Positions 28,439 to 42,500 of a stretch of 64,000 bases of DNA are shown here, in pieces. Each line of letters opens with the position of its first letter. Position 1 is the stretch's first letter. The DNA is from Trichoplax adhaerens (Eukaryota; Placozoa; Uniplacotomia; Trichoplacea; Trichoplacidae): contig NW_002060954.1 in NCBI RefSeq assembly GCF_000150275.1, positions 434,287 through 498,286 of the forward strand. Reading direction: 5' to 3'. Under the pieces are notes generated by a model. The model was not told where the DNA came from and did not search any database. It worked only from the letters and a program-made list of their open reading frames with translations. Position numbers and translations under genes: made by a program.

Positions 28439-30600
28439 GGTAAACCCTGTAAGAATGAAGGTAAAGCAAAAATCATTTAATGTATAAAATACTGTAAATG
28501 AAATAATACTGTGTGAGAAACAGCAAGTTTTACTATATAAGACTGCTTAGGTGGATAAACCAATATACCGTGGTGTGCACCAAGATGGATAACAGTACGA
28601 TGTACTCATAAATTAAGAATGGGAAGTCACTATTACTTTAATGATGATGCAAATTATATTATTATTTACTTTATTAATATCTATGACCTAAACATTTAAA
28701 ATTTAGGATACAGGTTTCACTGTTTATTGCATCGCAATTGATATGCACGGTATTGTAAAAAAAATACGTAATTATAATTATAAGGTAAAATTAGATGATT
28801 ATACTGAAATTAAATCTATCTTAAAATCATTAAATATGCCTATATTACATAATTACAGTATAAAGATTTTATACAGTTAATAAATCAATGAATATTTTTT
28901 CTTAAATAATTATACGCGTATAATTTAAGTTAATCGCATCAGATAACGAAATTATTTAAACTATTAGTAAATCATTTATTCATAGACGTAGAATCTATAA
29001 GCAAATTTTACGAAGCGACAACATTGATGTGCAGTTCAATAAAGTGGCATAAGTCGATGAATGATATACAGTAATAGTATAGTACTACGCTTATTTGAAA
29101 TAGAAATATTCTGATCCTTTACTTAGATATTGATCGCAATAAATTGGGTTTTCAACCCTAAATCTTATTAAAAGCACAACCATCATTGAGTAATTATTCA
29201 CAACCAATTAATTAAAGAGTACAGTACAGTATAGTACTATACTGTACAATGTAACGTACGACTATTTAGCTCGTACTTCATACTATCTATAGTACTGCAT
29301 TGCTGTACGAAAATTTATTTGAGAAACAACAGTCTACGATATGAAATAAGTGTAGATGGTAAAATAAGAAAATAAAACTAATCAGTGGTTGCTTAGAATA
29401 GTAAGAAATTGAGCATCGTTAGCAACGAAATCCTAGACGTACAGTACTTTACCACTTTTCAAAATTTTATTATTGAAAATGTACACAAAATAATGATCGC
29501 TAAACGAAATTAATACGAATACTGTACTAGTAATACTTTCGTAACACAGTCAAGGAGGTTTTAGCCTAAATTTTTAAAAACCAAGTTAGGTTTTTATAGA
29601 TTTTGTTAATATATAATACTAAAGAACAACAAGTCGTTTTCGACGTTAGTACAGTACTTAGTATAGGCGATAGACTAGGGTTTAGTACGAACTGCACATA
29701 AATAACGTAGTAATATTTTAGTGATAAAATGGTAATGCTAGCTTAGATAGGCGTTTTTTGTCGCTCAACATCACTTTTTCGTACGACAAATGTTGCAGTA
29801 ACCTTTTACAGAAAACAGATTAAAATTAATTTAACCTACATTTATTTTGGAAAATGTTTCCGATTAGATAAAATTTATGAAACGTAATAAATGCTTAAAA
29901 CATTTAACCTAACCTATTCCTTCCCTAAATACAGTATTTCTATCAGAACCTTGCTGCCATAACTGATTATAAATTATAATGTTACTACTACCAAAGAAGT
30001 AGAAGAGCATTTCATTTCCATCAGTATTAATCCTTGGTAATCCTTGATGACAAAATTTTTAGATAGTAGAATGTACTGTATTGTTCGTATTTTACTTCGG
30101 CTATTCGGAGGGTCCGCAACATTTGTGATATTCATAATTGATCTTGACATATATACGTGTAAACGTCTAATTTACGATAGGTATTTCTACAGTTGTCGTT
30201 AGTCTTGCTACATATGCCAATTCATTCCGTGTTTAGATTGATTAACGTTAACCCGTTTTACTGTCAGGACAATTTAGTAATAATACTGGATATACGGTAC
30301 GGAACATATCACAAATAACAAGGACAAGATTCAGGTTATAACTGTAAATAAATATTATTATTATATTACCGATATACGCCTTACTTCAAGCGTTAAAACT
30401 TCTTTAAAATGCAGCAGATGTCTTGCTGGATAAAATACGTCAATGAGTGGAGATATACATATACTATTTTCGCTTACTACTTCATATTTAAAAGCATAAG
30501 TGAAAAATATTAAATGACATGATTCAATAATAAATAAATATGCGATGATGAAGAAAGAAAAAATGTACACTACAGTACTATACTATACTATTTTTATTTA
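28439..30600. other. RFFL-side part of the RFFL/THOC5 divergent spacer
   Basis: Mostly AT-rich non-coding sequence. A GTAC run lies at 29218-29300, with single words elsewhere. The minus-strand frame at 30361-30570 is hydrophobic but unrecognised. No gene is supported. Confidence 0.45.
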
Positions 30601-30662
30601 TATCAGTGACTTCTGCTACGGACAGTACGGATCATGAAGGTACGGTATTTATTTATTTTATT

Positions 30663-30926
30663 TTATTTTATTTTATATGCCTGAGCGCATACAGTACAGT
30701 ACAGTACAGTACCGCGTATATTGAACCACGATTTCATGGGCGTGGCAAGCCCTATACTGTACAATGTAAATGTACAGTACACCATATAGTACCACACTGT
30801 GCGTACTAGTTGGAAACTGTCCTGTTCAGCCATAGTGTAGCCGTCAATTAGGTCTTTCAATTTTTTAAACTTACATTGAATTTGGCTAAAATTTCTCGAA
30901 TAATTACAACCATGAGCAACTGGCAC
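30663..30926 (-). pseudogene. Possible Myb/SANT-like domain fragment
   Basis: The frame on the minus strand reads ...AHGCNYSRNFSQIQCKFKKL KDLIDGY... over 30926-30830, then MAEQDSFQLV, and then runs into GTAC array sequence. The pattern 'HGC..S..QcK.KfKkLkd.y' resembles the third helix of Myb/SANT-like domains found in transposon-derived proteins. The initiating codon is GTG and there are stops just upstream, so it is at best an exon or a decayed fragment captured beside the repeat. Confidence is low. Confidence 0.25.
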
Positions 30927-31870
30927 TTTTTATAAAATTTTTACTGCATTATTGAATTTAATTTATTTCTTTGACATTTCGAATACAAACCATCATCAGT
31001 CACTGATGCGTGTACGGTCGGTTCAAATAGTATACTGTACAATGTACAAGTGATGATGAAATAGTGGTCTACTGTACAGTTAGACTACAGTACTACAGTA
31101 CGGTACAAGATTGAGTGCCGAGAATCGGTTCATACTGTTACAGTACTGTACACTGAGTGTACAGTACAGTATAGTGTTCAGTCTGTCCGTTATCATACAG
31201 TAAACGTCGTACAGTACAGTACAGTAGAAAGGAGCAGCGGTTTACTGTACAGTACAGTACAAAGCCAAAAATATACTGTACAGCCTTATACAGTACTGTA
31301 TACTGTACTGTACTGTACAGTACGTCAAGTAACATATAGTACACTACAGTATTAATCTAGTAACACCTAGAATCTTGGATAATTCCTAGCCAAAGAAAAT
31401 ACGTTTATGTCTGATTATAAATTATCATGTAAATCCAGTCGATCATCATTAGTAATTAATTGGCTTTGGGTATATAAGCAATTTTTTCATACTGGAAATT
31501 GCAATAACTTTAGGATATTAATATATTCGTTGTAGGACTGCTTAAAACGCGGTAGTTTTGTTTTCCGTACAGTGTACACTGTACCGTACTGTACAAGTTC
31601 CTGCTCATCGACAGCACATGAAAGTACAGCTTAAAATTTTAAACTAAAATACTAGTATAGTACTGTACCATGGACTACTAGAAGAAGGCAGGTTTTCTTC
31701 TAGCGTACAGTACAGTAGATTACTAGTAATCCATGACTGCATGCGTACAGTACATTTGTTTTCCAGTACTGGTTTGACTTCTAGATTTTATGTACTGTAT
31801 GTACTGTACAGTACAGTACGGTACTGTACACTATACTGTAGTTGCTTTGATGTATTGTACTGTACAGTAT
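30690..31870. repeat. GTAC pentamer arrays upstream of THOC5
   Basis: Arrays occur at 30690-30710, 30760-30795, 31030-31345, 31565-31600 and 31795-31890. Motif copies CCATGGACTACTAGAAGAAG (31668-31687) and TAATCCATGACTGCATG (31726-31742) lie between them. The short inverted pair AGAAGAAGGCAGG/TTTTCTTCT follows the first. The last array ends about 140 bp before the THOC5 ATG. Confidence 0.85.
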
Positions 31871-32032
31871 AATAACGTACACTGTACACAGCAAGCATTT
31901 CTTCAACAAAAATTCTCGACAGTTAACCAAGATTACAAATTAAGAAACAGCCGCATTGACTTACAGTAATAATCCTTCAGCATTTTCATCTACAAAAGCG
32001 TGAATAATAAATAAATTATTCAGCTTTGCAGA

Positions 32033-35000
32033 ATGAAACGGAGAAAGACAATAAAGGGGCAGCAAGCTAATAAAGAATCTTCGCCTGCATCACCTTCCGT
32101 GAAGATTAAGAAAAGCAGCGATGAAGTTATAAAAGCTGACAACGAAGCTCGAGAGAACAAGGATGACGATGAATTAATTTTGCAGGATCTAATCGACGAT
32201 CCTTCAGTATTTATTGATAAATTTAATCAACATTGCGAAGACATCAAACGATCTATGCAGACAATAAAGAAAGTAAAGCTATATTCGGCTGAGAATTCTG
32301 TAAGTTCATGGTAGTATTTTATCGATAAAGGCTCAAAATCGTAAATACGAATTCATACACGTGTTTGCCTTTCGCTCCGTCCCTATTTAATATACAGTAC
32401 AGTAGGTCAAACGAGTAATAATTATAATTATAAGTATTGTAAGTCAAATTTTTAATTTGTTTACAATCTTATCGCAGAACACTGAAGTCAAGGAGGGATG
32501 ATTACTGTCGTATTTAAAATTAATATCAACCATGAAAATGCAAACACTAGAAATGAGCTTGCGTTACAACGGAAGAAGCATCATTTTACTCTTACTTGCA
32601 TAGAAACTATTACCGTAGTTTTCAGCTTATCATTTTACCAGATCGTCTTATTTGATGACTAAATCGCTGTTTGATACTAGACCAGAGAAGTTGCGAAAAT
32701 AAAACCTCAAGCCTTAATGTCAATATTGTCCCTACGAGAAATTAATAGAATCTCTCAGATGTTATGCAAAAATGCTAAAGATTCTACGCAAGAGGTAAGA
32801 ACATCTCGTCGAAATTTAACAATCTGATCCATGAGCGATATGTAATCACTTATTTTATGTTCGCAAAGTCTTAGATTATTTATTACTATTTAATATGCAT
32901 ATCATATATCTTCGATAATTATTATCACCAATAGGCCAAGCAAAAATGCGAATCAGTCCAACTGCAATTGGAGAATTTACTATATGAGATTGTTCATTTA
33001 AAAGAAGAAATCTCTAAATGTGGACAATTTAAGTAAATGTTCTTCTCTTATTGTTAATACAACTTTTCTTATCATTAGTAGTCAGTACTTTGCAAACAAT
33101 TTCATTTCACTTAGGTCGTGTGGCGATGATATAACATTGCTCGAAGTAGAAGAATTTTATCGAGTAGCTCCTGAAAATATATCTTTACCGGTTAGTACGA
33201 GTATTACATTGATCTATTTCGAATATCTATTAAAGCTAGTTTGAAGTTGTTTAGACTTACGTACTTAGATATTATTTTTATGCTATATTTAAGAATAGTG
33301 TTACGAACTGTAAAATATATATGTGTGGTATTATAAAATTATTGACATGAGCAATCTGCCAATGAAATAAAGATACACTTATGGTCTCCGTTACTTTCAA
33401 TTTCATAGGAAAGAACCCGTCATGATCCGCATCAATTGAAGTTGGCACAGTTACAGTGGGAGTTGCAAGAACGTGAAAAGTAAGCGTCAAGTTGTCAATG
33501 CTAGCTGCATTTTAAAAATGCGATAATAAATTTTAGTTGTCATACTGTAGCAAGTATAGAGTGACATTCTTAATTATTCTGTTACTTGATTTGTACTTCA
33601 TCTTTTATTGGTTATTACTAGATTAGCTGAGAAATGTAGGCTAGCAAAAGAGGAAAAAGATAGATTGATCAAACGAATCGAAGATAAACGGAAACGAATC
33701 AGGAATTTAAATCCCTTGTTAGATAGTGTGCTTACGGTAATTTTTATATACAGCCTTTAGTTGTATTTATATCTTAATTATACAACGTAGACAAGCATTT
33801 ACAATTTAACCTTTCATTATAGCGTTACTTATTCCGTTTGCATTTACGTAATATTTTTACTTTGTAAGAGGATATCAAGTTGTAGTTATATCTTACCCAC
33901 CTTTCTAACTTTAATTTGTTTAAACACTATTAGACCTAGCAGTTTAATAATTATAACATTGCTATAAAAATGATTAATTTGATTCTTATTCACAACTCAC
34001 AAGGCTACACGGCCGTTACAAGACTATCTATCTTTAAGCATTAGTCAGGTAGACAGTTCTTCCTCTGCACGATATTTACCTAGGTAAAGCGCTGAATAAA
34101 TAGTATACTTTTACTGATAGTTGATGCTAATTGAAAATCAATTTTTTATGTTAGTACTAGGGTTTAAGATCCTATAAACTAAGCTACTAATTTTTTATGT
34201 AGACCATTATACTTCTTATTTGTACAAGCCAACGCATATCAGGAAGCAAATGGTAAGCAAAACTTACTGCTGTTATAACATAAGAGTTCAATGCACGTCA
34301 TAGCAAATTACTACGCTGTTGTATTAAAATAATTTTTTGCTCCTCCTCCTATATCTTTCTATTACCAAACACGTACCAAATACTAACCTATCATGCATGC
34401 CTGCTTCCATGCTAGTATTCTTTCAACACTTGCGTGTCAGTGAAGCATGCTACATTAATCATACTCAACAGCCAACATCAATAAGGGTCTTAGCACTTTG
34501 TTGATAGGTTATTGATATCGGTTTTGGCTGTACATTTATTAACTCCTTTTGAATTTATTAATCTTGACCCGTTTCTGACTTTGGTTCGATAATAGACTCT
34601 GATATAGGTGTAACTATTACTGGTGATCTACACAAGGCAAAACAATTTGATCAAAATGTTGTCGAGGAATCTATTCGAAGAGCCTCCAGCTCTCAATCGG
34701 TAATAGCTTGTGATGTAATGTGGATAGTTCTATATAGCGTAAGATCTATAACTTAGATAATAATTACCAGGGACAGGGAAATAAGAAGAATCTGGAATTA
34801 AAGAACCTATTAACGCCACACCCATTAAGCGTTTCTCTTAGGTTAAAAGAGTCAGGTTGTTTGACGTCTTTCATCTCGAATTCCAACATTGGTTATTGTA
34901 GTATTAGTATCATTGATTAACCTCTCTTTTTTACTATATCAGATGGAAATTCAATGGCTTTAAGTGTTTATTATTATCCAATCTTAAATATTTGCGCTGT

Positions 35001-37394
35001 AAAAGGGGTGAAAATTGAAGTGTCATTTAAATTACCAGATGTCTCTAGCGTAAGGTTAGATCAACTAAATAATAATTTTCCTTAATGTAACTGAACAGTA
35101 TGGTAATATTTTTAATGACCTCTCCAGGCAAACAATTGAAGATTCAAGTCTACTATCTTGCCTCTTTCCGGGTGATACTGGTAAAGATACACCGAATGCT
35201 ACTAATCATCAGCAATTGCAAAGCCTAGGGTACCTCGTGGTCATATATATAATTTACTTTGTCAACTATTACTTTGTTCAAATTTATAAGGACTATGTGC
35301 ACTGTTATTGATAGATTGCCGAGTTTCAATCAATTTGTGAAGGAAATTGGTAATCCTTACATATGGGCTCAGTCAATTACGGGATTGCAATTTTTTTCGC
35401 TAGAAAAAGAGGTTACTTTTTCCCAAAATCTAATAATTAAAACTGTTTTCAAAGTATAGGCGACATCCTTCAGATGGAAAATTCTAATTGCTGCTATACC
35501 TTTAATGCCAGCATCCTTATATCGTTAAAAATAGTAGCAGTGTACCTCTAATAATAATTTCGACCATTACTGGTCTAATAACTTATCTCAGTTATTGACA
35601 TAGTATTCCTAAAATTGCTACTATTCGAGATGTTTGTTATATTGAATTTCAGCTTCAATCATCTCCTTTGTAATTACCGGGTATTTTGTTTAATATAGCT
35701 TTTAGTAATATGTATATGCAATTATTTTACAAGCTTCACTTTCATTAATTACTTTATATTCAGTAGACAGATTAACTGATAGATGCACATCGGTGCGTTT
35801 TGATACGACTGGAATGCTACAAATTTACTATCAAAACTCTAAATTAGAAAATTTGACTTGAATTATTTCTTAGATTCGCTAGAAAAATCGGATACTTTTA
35901 TATCGATATTAAGAACATGTGTATTTGTTTCTACTTCAACTGTTTAGTATTTGAGAATAGATTAACAGTAATTCTTTATATTATTGTGCAACATTACCGT
36001 AGTGGTGTTAGAGTTATAATGATATCTGGAATTATCCATCTATAAAACAGCGCCAAATTAAGTAAAAGTAGATACACACGTAATAGATATGATGTAGGAA
36101 TACTGTGTATTTTCTAAATATCCATAATAATCACTGAGCTATTCATCACTCAGGAATTGCCGATGGAACCTGCTGGTGCAGATTTATTGCCGAATGTGGT
36201 AAATGCTATTTTGGCTAGAACGAAATCGAAAGCCAGCTTACTTAAGCAACTGATTGCTTTAGGTCTGTTGTATTATATATATATAATTATTAATATAGTA
36301 GAAGTATTGTCATTGCGACAAGATAATAACTGAACTATAAAAGCAATTGTTAGAAAGCACTAATGTGCTAATGTAAGCACTAACGTCGTACAAAGATTTA
36401 TTTCTTTATTACTTTTTCTTAACAGAAAACTTGCAGATGTTTCCTACAAACTCAGATGGAAAACTATTTCCTATTCATACTTATTCGCAGATCAAAGAAT
36501 TTAAAGTCGGCACCGACGTAAATATCGAGGTATTGCAAACATACATATTATTAATGAGGGCGTTGTTTTTGTAGTAATTTTTTGTGTAAAGAATGTCACC
36601 TTTCATTGTATACTTTTCAAAAATATAATTTGTAGTCTATTAAGAAGATGTCTGCCATATTAAATAAAAAATTGCAAAGTGGTAACACTACTGCAGTATC
36701 TATTAAGTTTTCGTACCGCCGAGGTAAATTGGGCCAAATATTGGAAATTAAAAAATTCGCTACAATGAATTGATTTCTTGATGAGCTATATCTAGGATTT
36801 AATGCTTCAATAATATAATATTTCTGTAGTAAAGCTATATGCTGTCGTTCTGCTGGAACCTGATTATCCAGTTCACCCACCGTTGACTAATATTACAATT
36901 TCCAGTGATCAAAGGGAATTGACCGCTAATATCAACGCAGATATTAAGGTGAAATTAGAGGAACATGCTTTTATTTCTTAAAGATTGTATCTATCGACAT
37001 TTAGCGATTGATCGCGTAGCTTTTGCGATAAATTTTATCTCTTATTAGTGCATCGAAGCGGAAATCAACGTCTTTTATCAAGAATTGCTGGAATATGATT
37101 CTGCTGATTTCATGCTGACTAATATCCTAAAGCGCTTACAAGTAAGAAATAAATTATCTGTAAATTTATCGTTAACAGATTTTAAATTTGATATTGAGTT
37201 TTTTACCTCGTTTTATTGTGCAGGTTTGTTTTGAAATTTGTATTGAATCAAGATTAAAAGAATTACGCGATAAGCCTGTTACAGATTTGCCTCAGCGAAT
37301 GATTCTTCAGTCATGTAGAGGTCGTGACCGAGTTAAACCGTATAAATACCTCGAGAATCCTGGTTGTTTTACGACTAGGTCAACAGCTTTATAG
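32033..37394 (+). CDS. THOC5: THOC5, THO/TREX complex subunit
   Basis: The ATG at 32033 begins [11 protein letters not shown], a basic nuclear-localisation-like start, followed by an acidic stretch. About 18 exons follow, from 32033-32299 to 37224-37394. Family landmarks in order are [19 protein letters not shown] (coiled coil), [95 protein letters not shown] and the C-terminal signature [20 protein letters not shown]. Human THOC5 ends similarly (FRGPSRMKPFKYNHPQGFF). It couples transcription and processing to mRNA export as part of THO. The first introns are AT-rich and some middle exon edges are approximate. It is divergent from RFFL and convergent with the Ras-association gene. Confidence 0.94.
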
Positions 37395-37460
37395 CATTGT
37401 ACTTTATAAATTATATTAGTTAATATAAACTATCTTTTGTTGATAATACAATTTAACATT

Positions 37461-37616
37461 ATGACTCCTTGGGTGCAAGTGCCACGAGGCTTTCTGTATA
37501 AAGAACTATTACTAGTGTCGATTCTTACTATTGAATCCTTAATAGCAATTTTAGCTGCTTATCAGCATAACAGGCTAGTCTTCCCGGAAGTTTATAATAC
37601 AATGCGTAAAATTTAA
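37461..37616 (+). CDS. Small single-pass membrane microprotein (51 aa), hypothetical
   Basis: An intronless ATG-to-TAA frame lies 66 bp after the THOC5 stop, on the same strand. It reads MTPWVQVPRGFLYKELLLVS, then a hydrophobic segment (ILTIESLIAILAAY, about residues 18-33), then QHNRLVFPEVYNTMRKI. The shape (short basic N-terminus, one membrane helix, short basic tail) is typical of small mitochondrial or ER membrane proteins. No specific family is recognised. It could instead be part of the THOC5 3' UTR, or a second cistron on the same transcript. Confidence 0.45.
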   Translation: MTPWVQVPRGFLYKELLLVSILTIESLIAILAAYQHNRLVFPEVYNTMRKI

Positions 37617-39554
37617 ACTGTGTTAATAAATATAAATTAAGAAAACGTTATTATATAAAGTTAAAATTTGATCTATAGTATATTTTATCCCGTGAAATGT
37701 CTCAATTATCACTTTCTTGTTATGCATAGTTTGAATCATACCTACGGTAGTGACTTACTACAGCACTCTATCGCTGTTCTTTTTCCGTAGCCGTCCATAA
37801 GCCTCCGGATTCCGAGAATTTGGACGTTTATTGCGTTATTGCGTCCTACTGGAGTGCGAAGTAGTGACATGAACAACTGTATAGGTTATAGTGTTTTCTG
37901 TATGAAGCTTGAATACTGCAAAAGTTTCAGTGATGTCTCGCTACAGTGTTAGCCTGTAACTGCAGCTGCATTATTGTGCTATACAAAAACAATAATATCG
38001 GAGTTGATATTGCTCTTCCTAACGAGGAGAAATTCTTACGCAGTGCTAAAGGCAGTTACTTCAGTTATGAGCACAAGACTATAGTTTATTTGTAGTTACG
38101 CATAAAAGAATACTGGCAAGAGACAAGAAGTTGTCTAAGTAATCAAACTTAACATAAAGATGTATAACAACGACATAAAAAACGATCACTTCTGCTTTTA
38201 TCCACATTATAAATTAAAAATGACGTACTGCATACTTATTCTGTAAACTGTAACTGTAACTAAATTACAATTACGAACAATAGTAACGAAGGAATCAACT
38301 AAAAGTATTGCCTTATAATCTTCAATAGTAAACCACTAACTCATACTCGACGTAATCAATGCGTAGCATCGTATAGAAGTTCCATATCAATGTAAATTCC
38401 GCATAATTAAATCACGAAATTGTCTGCCTTAAAAAATCATAAACCTTTTGCAAAAGCTCTACGTGTTAATTCTATTGTAACTGGCTGCTATCTGTGTAGC
38501 AGGTATTCAAATTATTGAAATTAATTTCAATTCTAGCACGAAAATAATATACTATACATATTAACTATACATCATTAATTAGACAGAATAACTTTATTAC
38601 TCAAATTTAATAAGAACTGATATCGTATCTGTTCGCTATGAGATTCACATTCGACAAAAAAATTAAAATGTTGAACGTAATAATACATTGTGATTAAATT
38701 TATTGATAATCTGCTTATCGATAAGAGTAACAGCTATCAAATCCAAATTAAGATCTGAGGCGATCATAATTAATTGCGTAAGACTGATATCCGATTTAGG
38801 GAACCTTATGAGATTATGACCAGCATCAATTTTAGCACATACAGCATTTACTTGAAAGCTACTTCGCATGATCATTTTTTATAAGAAATATTTACATATA
38901 TCATGATTTTAAAGATAAGAGTATCTTATTTTGCACGTACTAATACTGTGAATTAATATTTACGTTCCTTCATTATGCTTAAAGGTAAAATATATCTACA
39001 TGTATTGGCAATCAATCAGGCTGCAATCTATCTTAAGTATTAATACTGATTTTTATCTCTGAGCGAAATCAATGCTAATCATCAAGAAATTAACATAAGT
39101 AGGTAGCTATAAAGAGTACACTTTATCAAAAATATACAATGTACAAGAAATTGTAAAATATTTTTAGAGACAAATTTATAGATAACAGTAATATATTTTA
39201 CAATAATAATAATACCAGTCGGTTCAGACGGAGGTATGAACAACTACAGAAGAACTAATTTAGGTATGGAAGCTAGAATATAATGAGATCTCTTACTGCT
39301 AAGTCAGTATAAGGAAAGCAGGAGTTCAGAATTCATATCGTACTAGAGAGATGTAATGCGATAATAGATACCATAAACATATAGCATTGTATCTAAATTA
39401 ATTATTAGAGATTCGAAATGTGTTTAAGATTTCAATTTGTGAATGCACATATTATATGATAATCTTATTATTGATTATGCAAATCAAAGTTAATGTGATT
39501 TCTAGAGATAAAAATACGAAGATTTAATTCTTTACGTTGATGTTAAAAAATTTT
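37617..39554. other. Convergent 3'-3' spacer (THOC5 / Ras-association gene)
   Basis: About 1.9 kb, AT-rich, without GTAC arrays. The minus-strand frame at 38663-38875 has an ATG (MIMRSSFQVNAVCAKID...) and reasonable composition but no recognised motif or splice support, so it is not called. Confidence 0.45.
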
Positions 39555-42500
39555 TCAAAGTCTTGAACTTTGTAATCTATTAATACTTTCCAATAATTGT
39601 GGCGCTTCTTCACATATTACAGAAAGGATATTGTTAACATAAACTTGTAAAAACTCCTTTTCTCTTTCCTTTCTTTGCAAATCTTTAATTAATTCATTCT
39701 AACAATTGTAAAAAGACAATTTGGTAATTAATTATAATAGATTGGTATTACTAATAGCATTATCTGAATCGAAAAAACTTAACATAATGCAAAAATTACC
39801 TTATTTTTATCGTTTAACGATGTATGATTAGCTGCATCATCTGAATTGGAAAAAAGAAGGCATACTAATATGAAATAGCTAATATACATACCAATGTATA
39901 CCTAATATCTATAAATAGTTACCTTGAACTTGAATGCCTTGCAAGCGTTCTGTTATATCATTGCCCGTCGCATATTTTTGTAATAATCGCAATGCTCTAT
40001 CACGTTCACCAGTTAGAGTTGTTAATTGATCGCCCTGAATAATATTTAGAATTGAAGAATCCCAAGAATATAATTTAAATAACACATTTATCTATTATTC
40101 TTGTGTTCTAATAAATGTTTTAGTAGAATTGTAAAGGGGCCGTATACGAGTATTAACATACAAAAAGTCTTATAGATCTGCAAACTAAGGGCGATCTATT
40201 ACGGTCACGCTTGTACAATTACTGCGATATGATCGAATCAAATATTAACATAAAATATTCTGGAATCTAATTTCTATAACTTTAGCTACTTAATAAGAGA
40301 TGATTTCACCTTGAATAAATAGTGTAAGCCAATATTAGCTTTTTGCTCTGGAATTTAAATTTTTAATAAAAGGGGTTGTAATAGCTAAGATTTATAACCA
40401 TTGCATCATTCAAGGCATTCCGAAAATTTTATTACAATGTAAGATTAACCTGTATCTGAAATTAGCTGCGAAATTTTAGAACTATAGAAGCAAGTAGTAT
40501 TTTATGACTCCAATAAAGAATATGGTAAGAAAAATAAGGGGTGCTAGGTGTAACATTATGATCTTATATAGAAGATGCCTAGTATAGTAATATCCTAATA
40601 TACGAATACTTATCATATACCGTTTAAGTACTGTATTGTATTACATTCATAATGTACGACATCATGACTACATATAGACGACATGCTATACATATAAAGA
40701 CATTATCTCAATCCCATCTAAAACCTATAAATACCCTTGTACGCTAACTCGTTAGTCAGTTCCTACATTCCTGCTATCTCAAATACCTTATCTATAACAA
40801 CCATATCATTGTTAGCCTGTAACTTGTATCTCAATAAAATCCTTTATACCTTCTATCATCGTCTACCTTAAAATACTTTACGCTACTTAAAGAAGATATC
40901 ATTACACTAGGTTACTTATAAAATTAGAGCTCTTAAGGAAAGTTATATAGCAAATTAGCGTAAAATTTAATTTGGGATTAATACAGTCAAGAAAAGGTAC
41001 ATTATAAGAGTAAATTAAATAAGATCATGCTACTGTCAGGATCGATTAATCATGGCTTTAACCAACTGATGAGATTATATTCAATATATTTAACGTTAAG
41101 AATTTGCTAGATTTTCAATGCTAGGCATACAATGGCTATGAAATGAGTACTTATGACCCAGCAGGGATAAATTTTTTCGTTGCTAATAATTTAGTATCCA
41201 GAAGAATAGATGATAATAACAGTAAGTTGCATTAAACAAGGAATAAAATTACCTTAGACTTGTTACTATTTTGCAGTTGCTGAATTTCTTTATCCTTTAG
41301 TGCTATGACAGCTTTTAATTTATCAATTTGTCCCTAAAAATTATAATATAATTTTAAAGAAACGATTCATGTACATAAATCTAATTATCTTAACAATCTT
41401 CATAAACAACGATTTAAAAGTATTATATACCATAAAGATCAAAATATCATGACTATTGTAGCTCAATTTTCTTCACCTGTTTGTCGTCTAATTCTTGAGA
41501 ATGAATTTGCTGAGCATTTTCTAAATCGACCTTAGCGTTGGTACTTATTATACTATTTTCTATTGCCAACGCAGCTCTTTTTTGCAAAGCGGTAACTATG
41601 TTTCTTAGCTGATTGATCTAAATGAAGGGTAGACCTTATTCAGTTTCAAAATAATTTTGTTTTATTTCGAAATTAAAATATGCTGACCAACCTCTGCTAA
41701 AAGTTTTTCCAGTGTTGGGGAATCATTCATTTCTTTTTGTAGTTTTTGGATAAAAGCGATATTACTTTGATTAACAGGGATCGTGATTGGCTAAATTCGA
41801 AAGAATTATTTCTAAAATTAATAGCAGTCAGCTTTATAATCATACTGTAATTCCTTAAAAATTTTTCAATTAGATGAGGAATAATAACTACTAAATTTTT
41901 CAAAGTTTACTAAACAGAATAGTATAGCCTTACCCTTTCTTGACTATTTGCAGGCGGATAATCATTATTTTTACTGCAAATAATAAAAAACGATAAAGCA
42001 ATCATGATACTTATGTAAATATTCTCTGTACAAACCTTAATATCAACTCCACATCTTCCCCACTTGAAGACAAACTAGAAGAAGTGCTACGTAGTTTAGA
42101 CCTCTTCAAGAGCAAAACTTGTACATTTTGATGATGAACGGCATGTAAGCATTCCTCTTCATCGAATATGCGATTTCCTAGAATAAAACAAATATTTTAA
42201 TTATTAAAGTTTCATCTTCACTTCAATTTAAGCAATGTAAAAAATTTACCTCCATGAGTCAATTCGACTAAGCACCAGTCTTGTAGATTATCTATATCTA
42301 CTTTCCGAGATTTAAGTTGTTGCTGTGTGATTTCTTTCGCTGTCGTAGAAGTTGATACTTCGTAAGTTGTTAACTGATCGCTTGGTTGATCATTCAACAT
42401 CATTTGCATCTAGTGATATTCACAAAACGTTTATAATTTACTTTATTCGCGCCATAGACATTATAGCATGTCTAATTTAATTACCAAAAATTTAAAATTT

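Noticed and set aside
37700-38880. Minus-strand frame 38663-38875 as a gene
   Set aside because: It has an ATG but no recognisable motif, splice partner or family resemblance, and lies in a convergent spacer.
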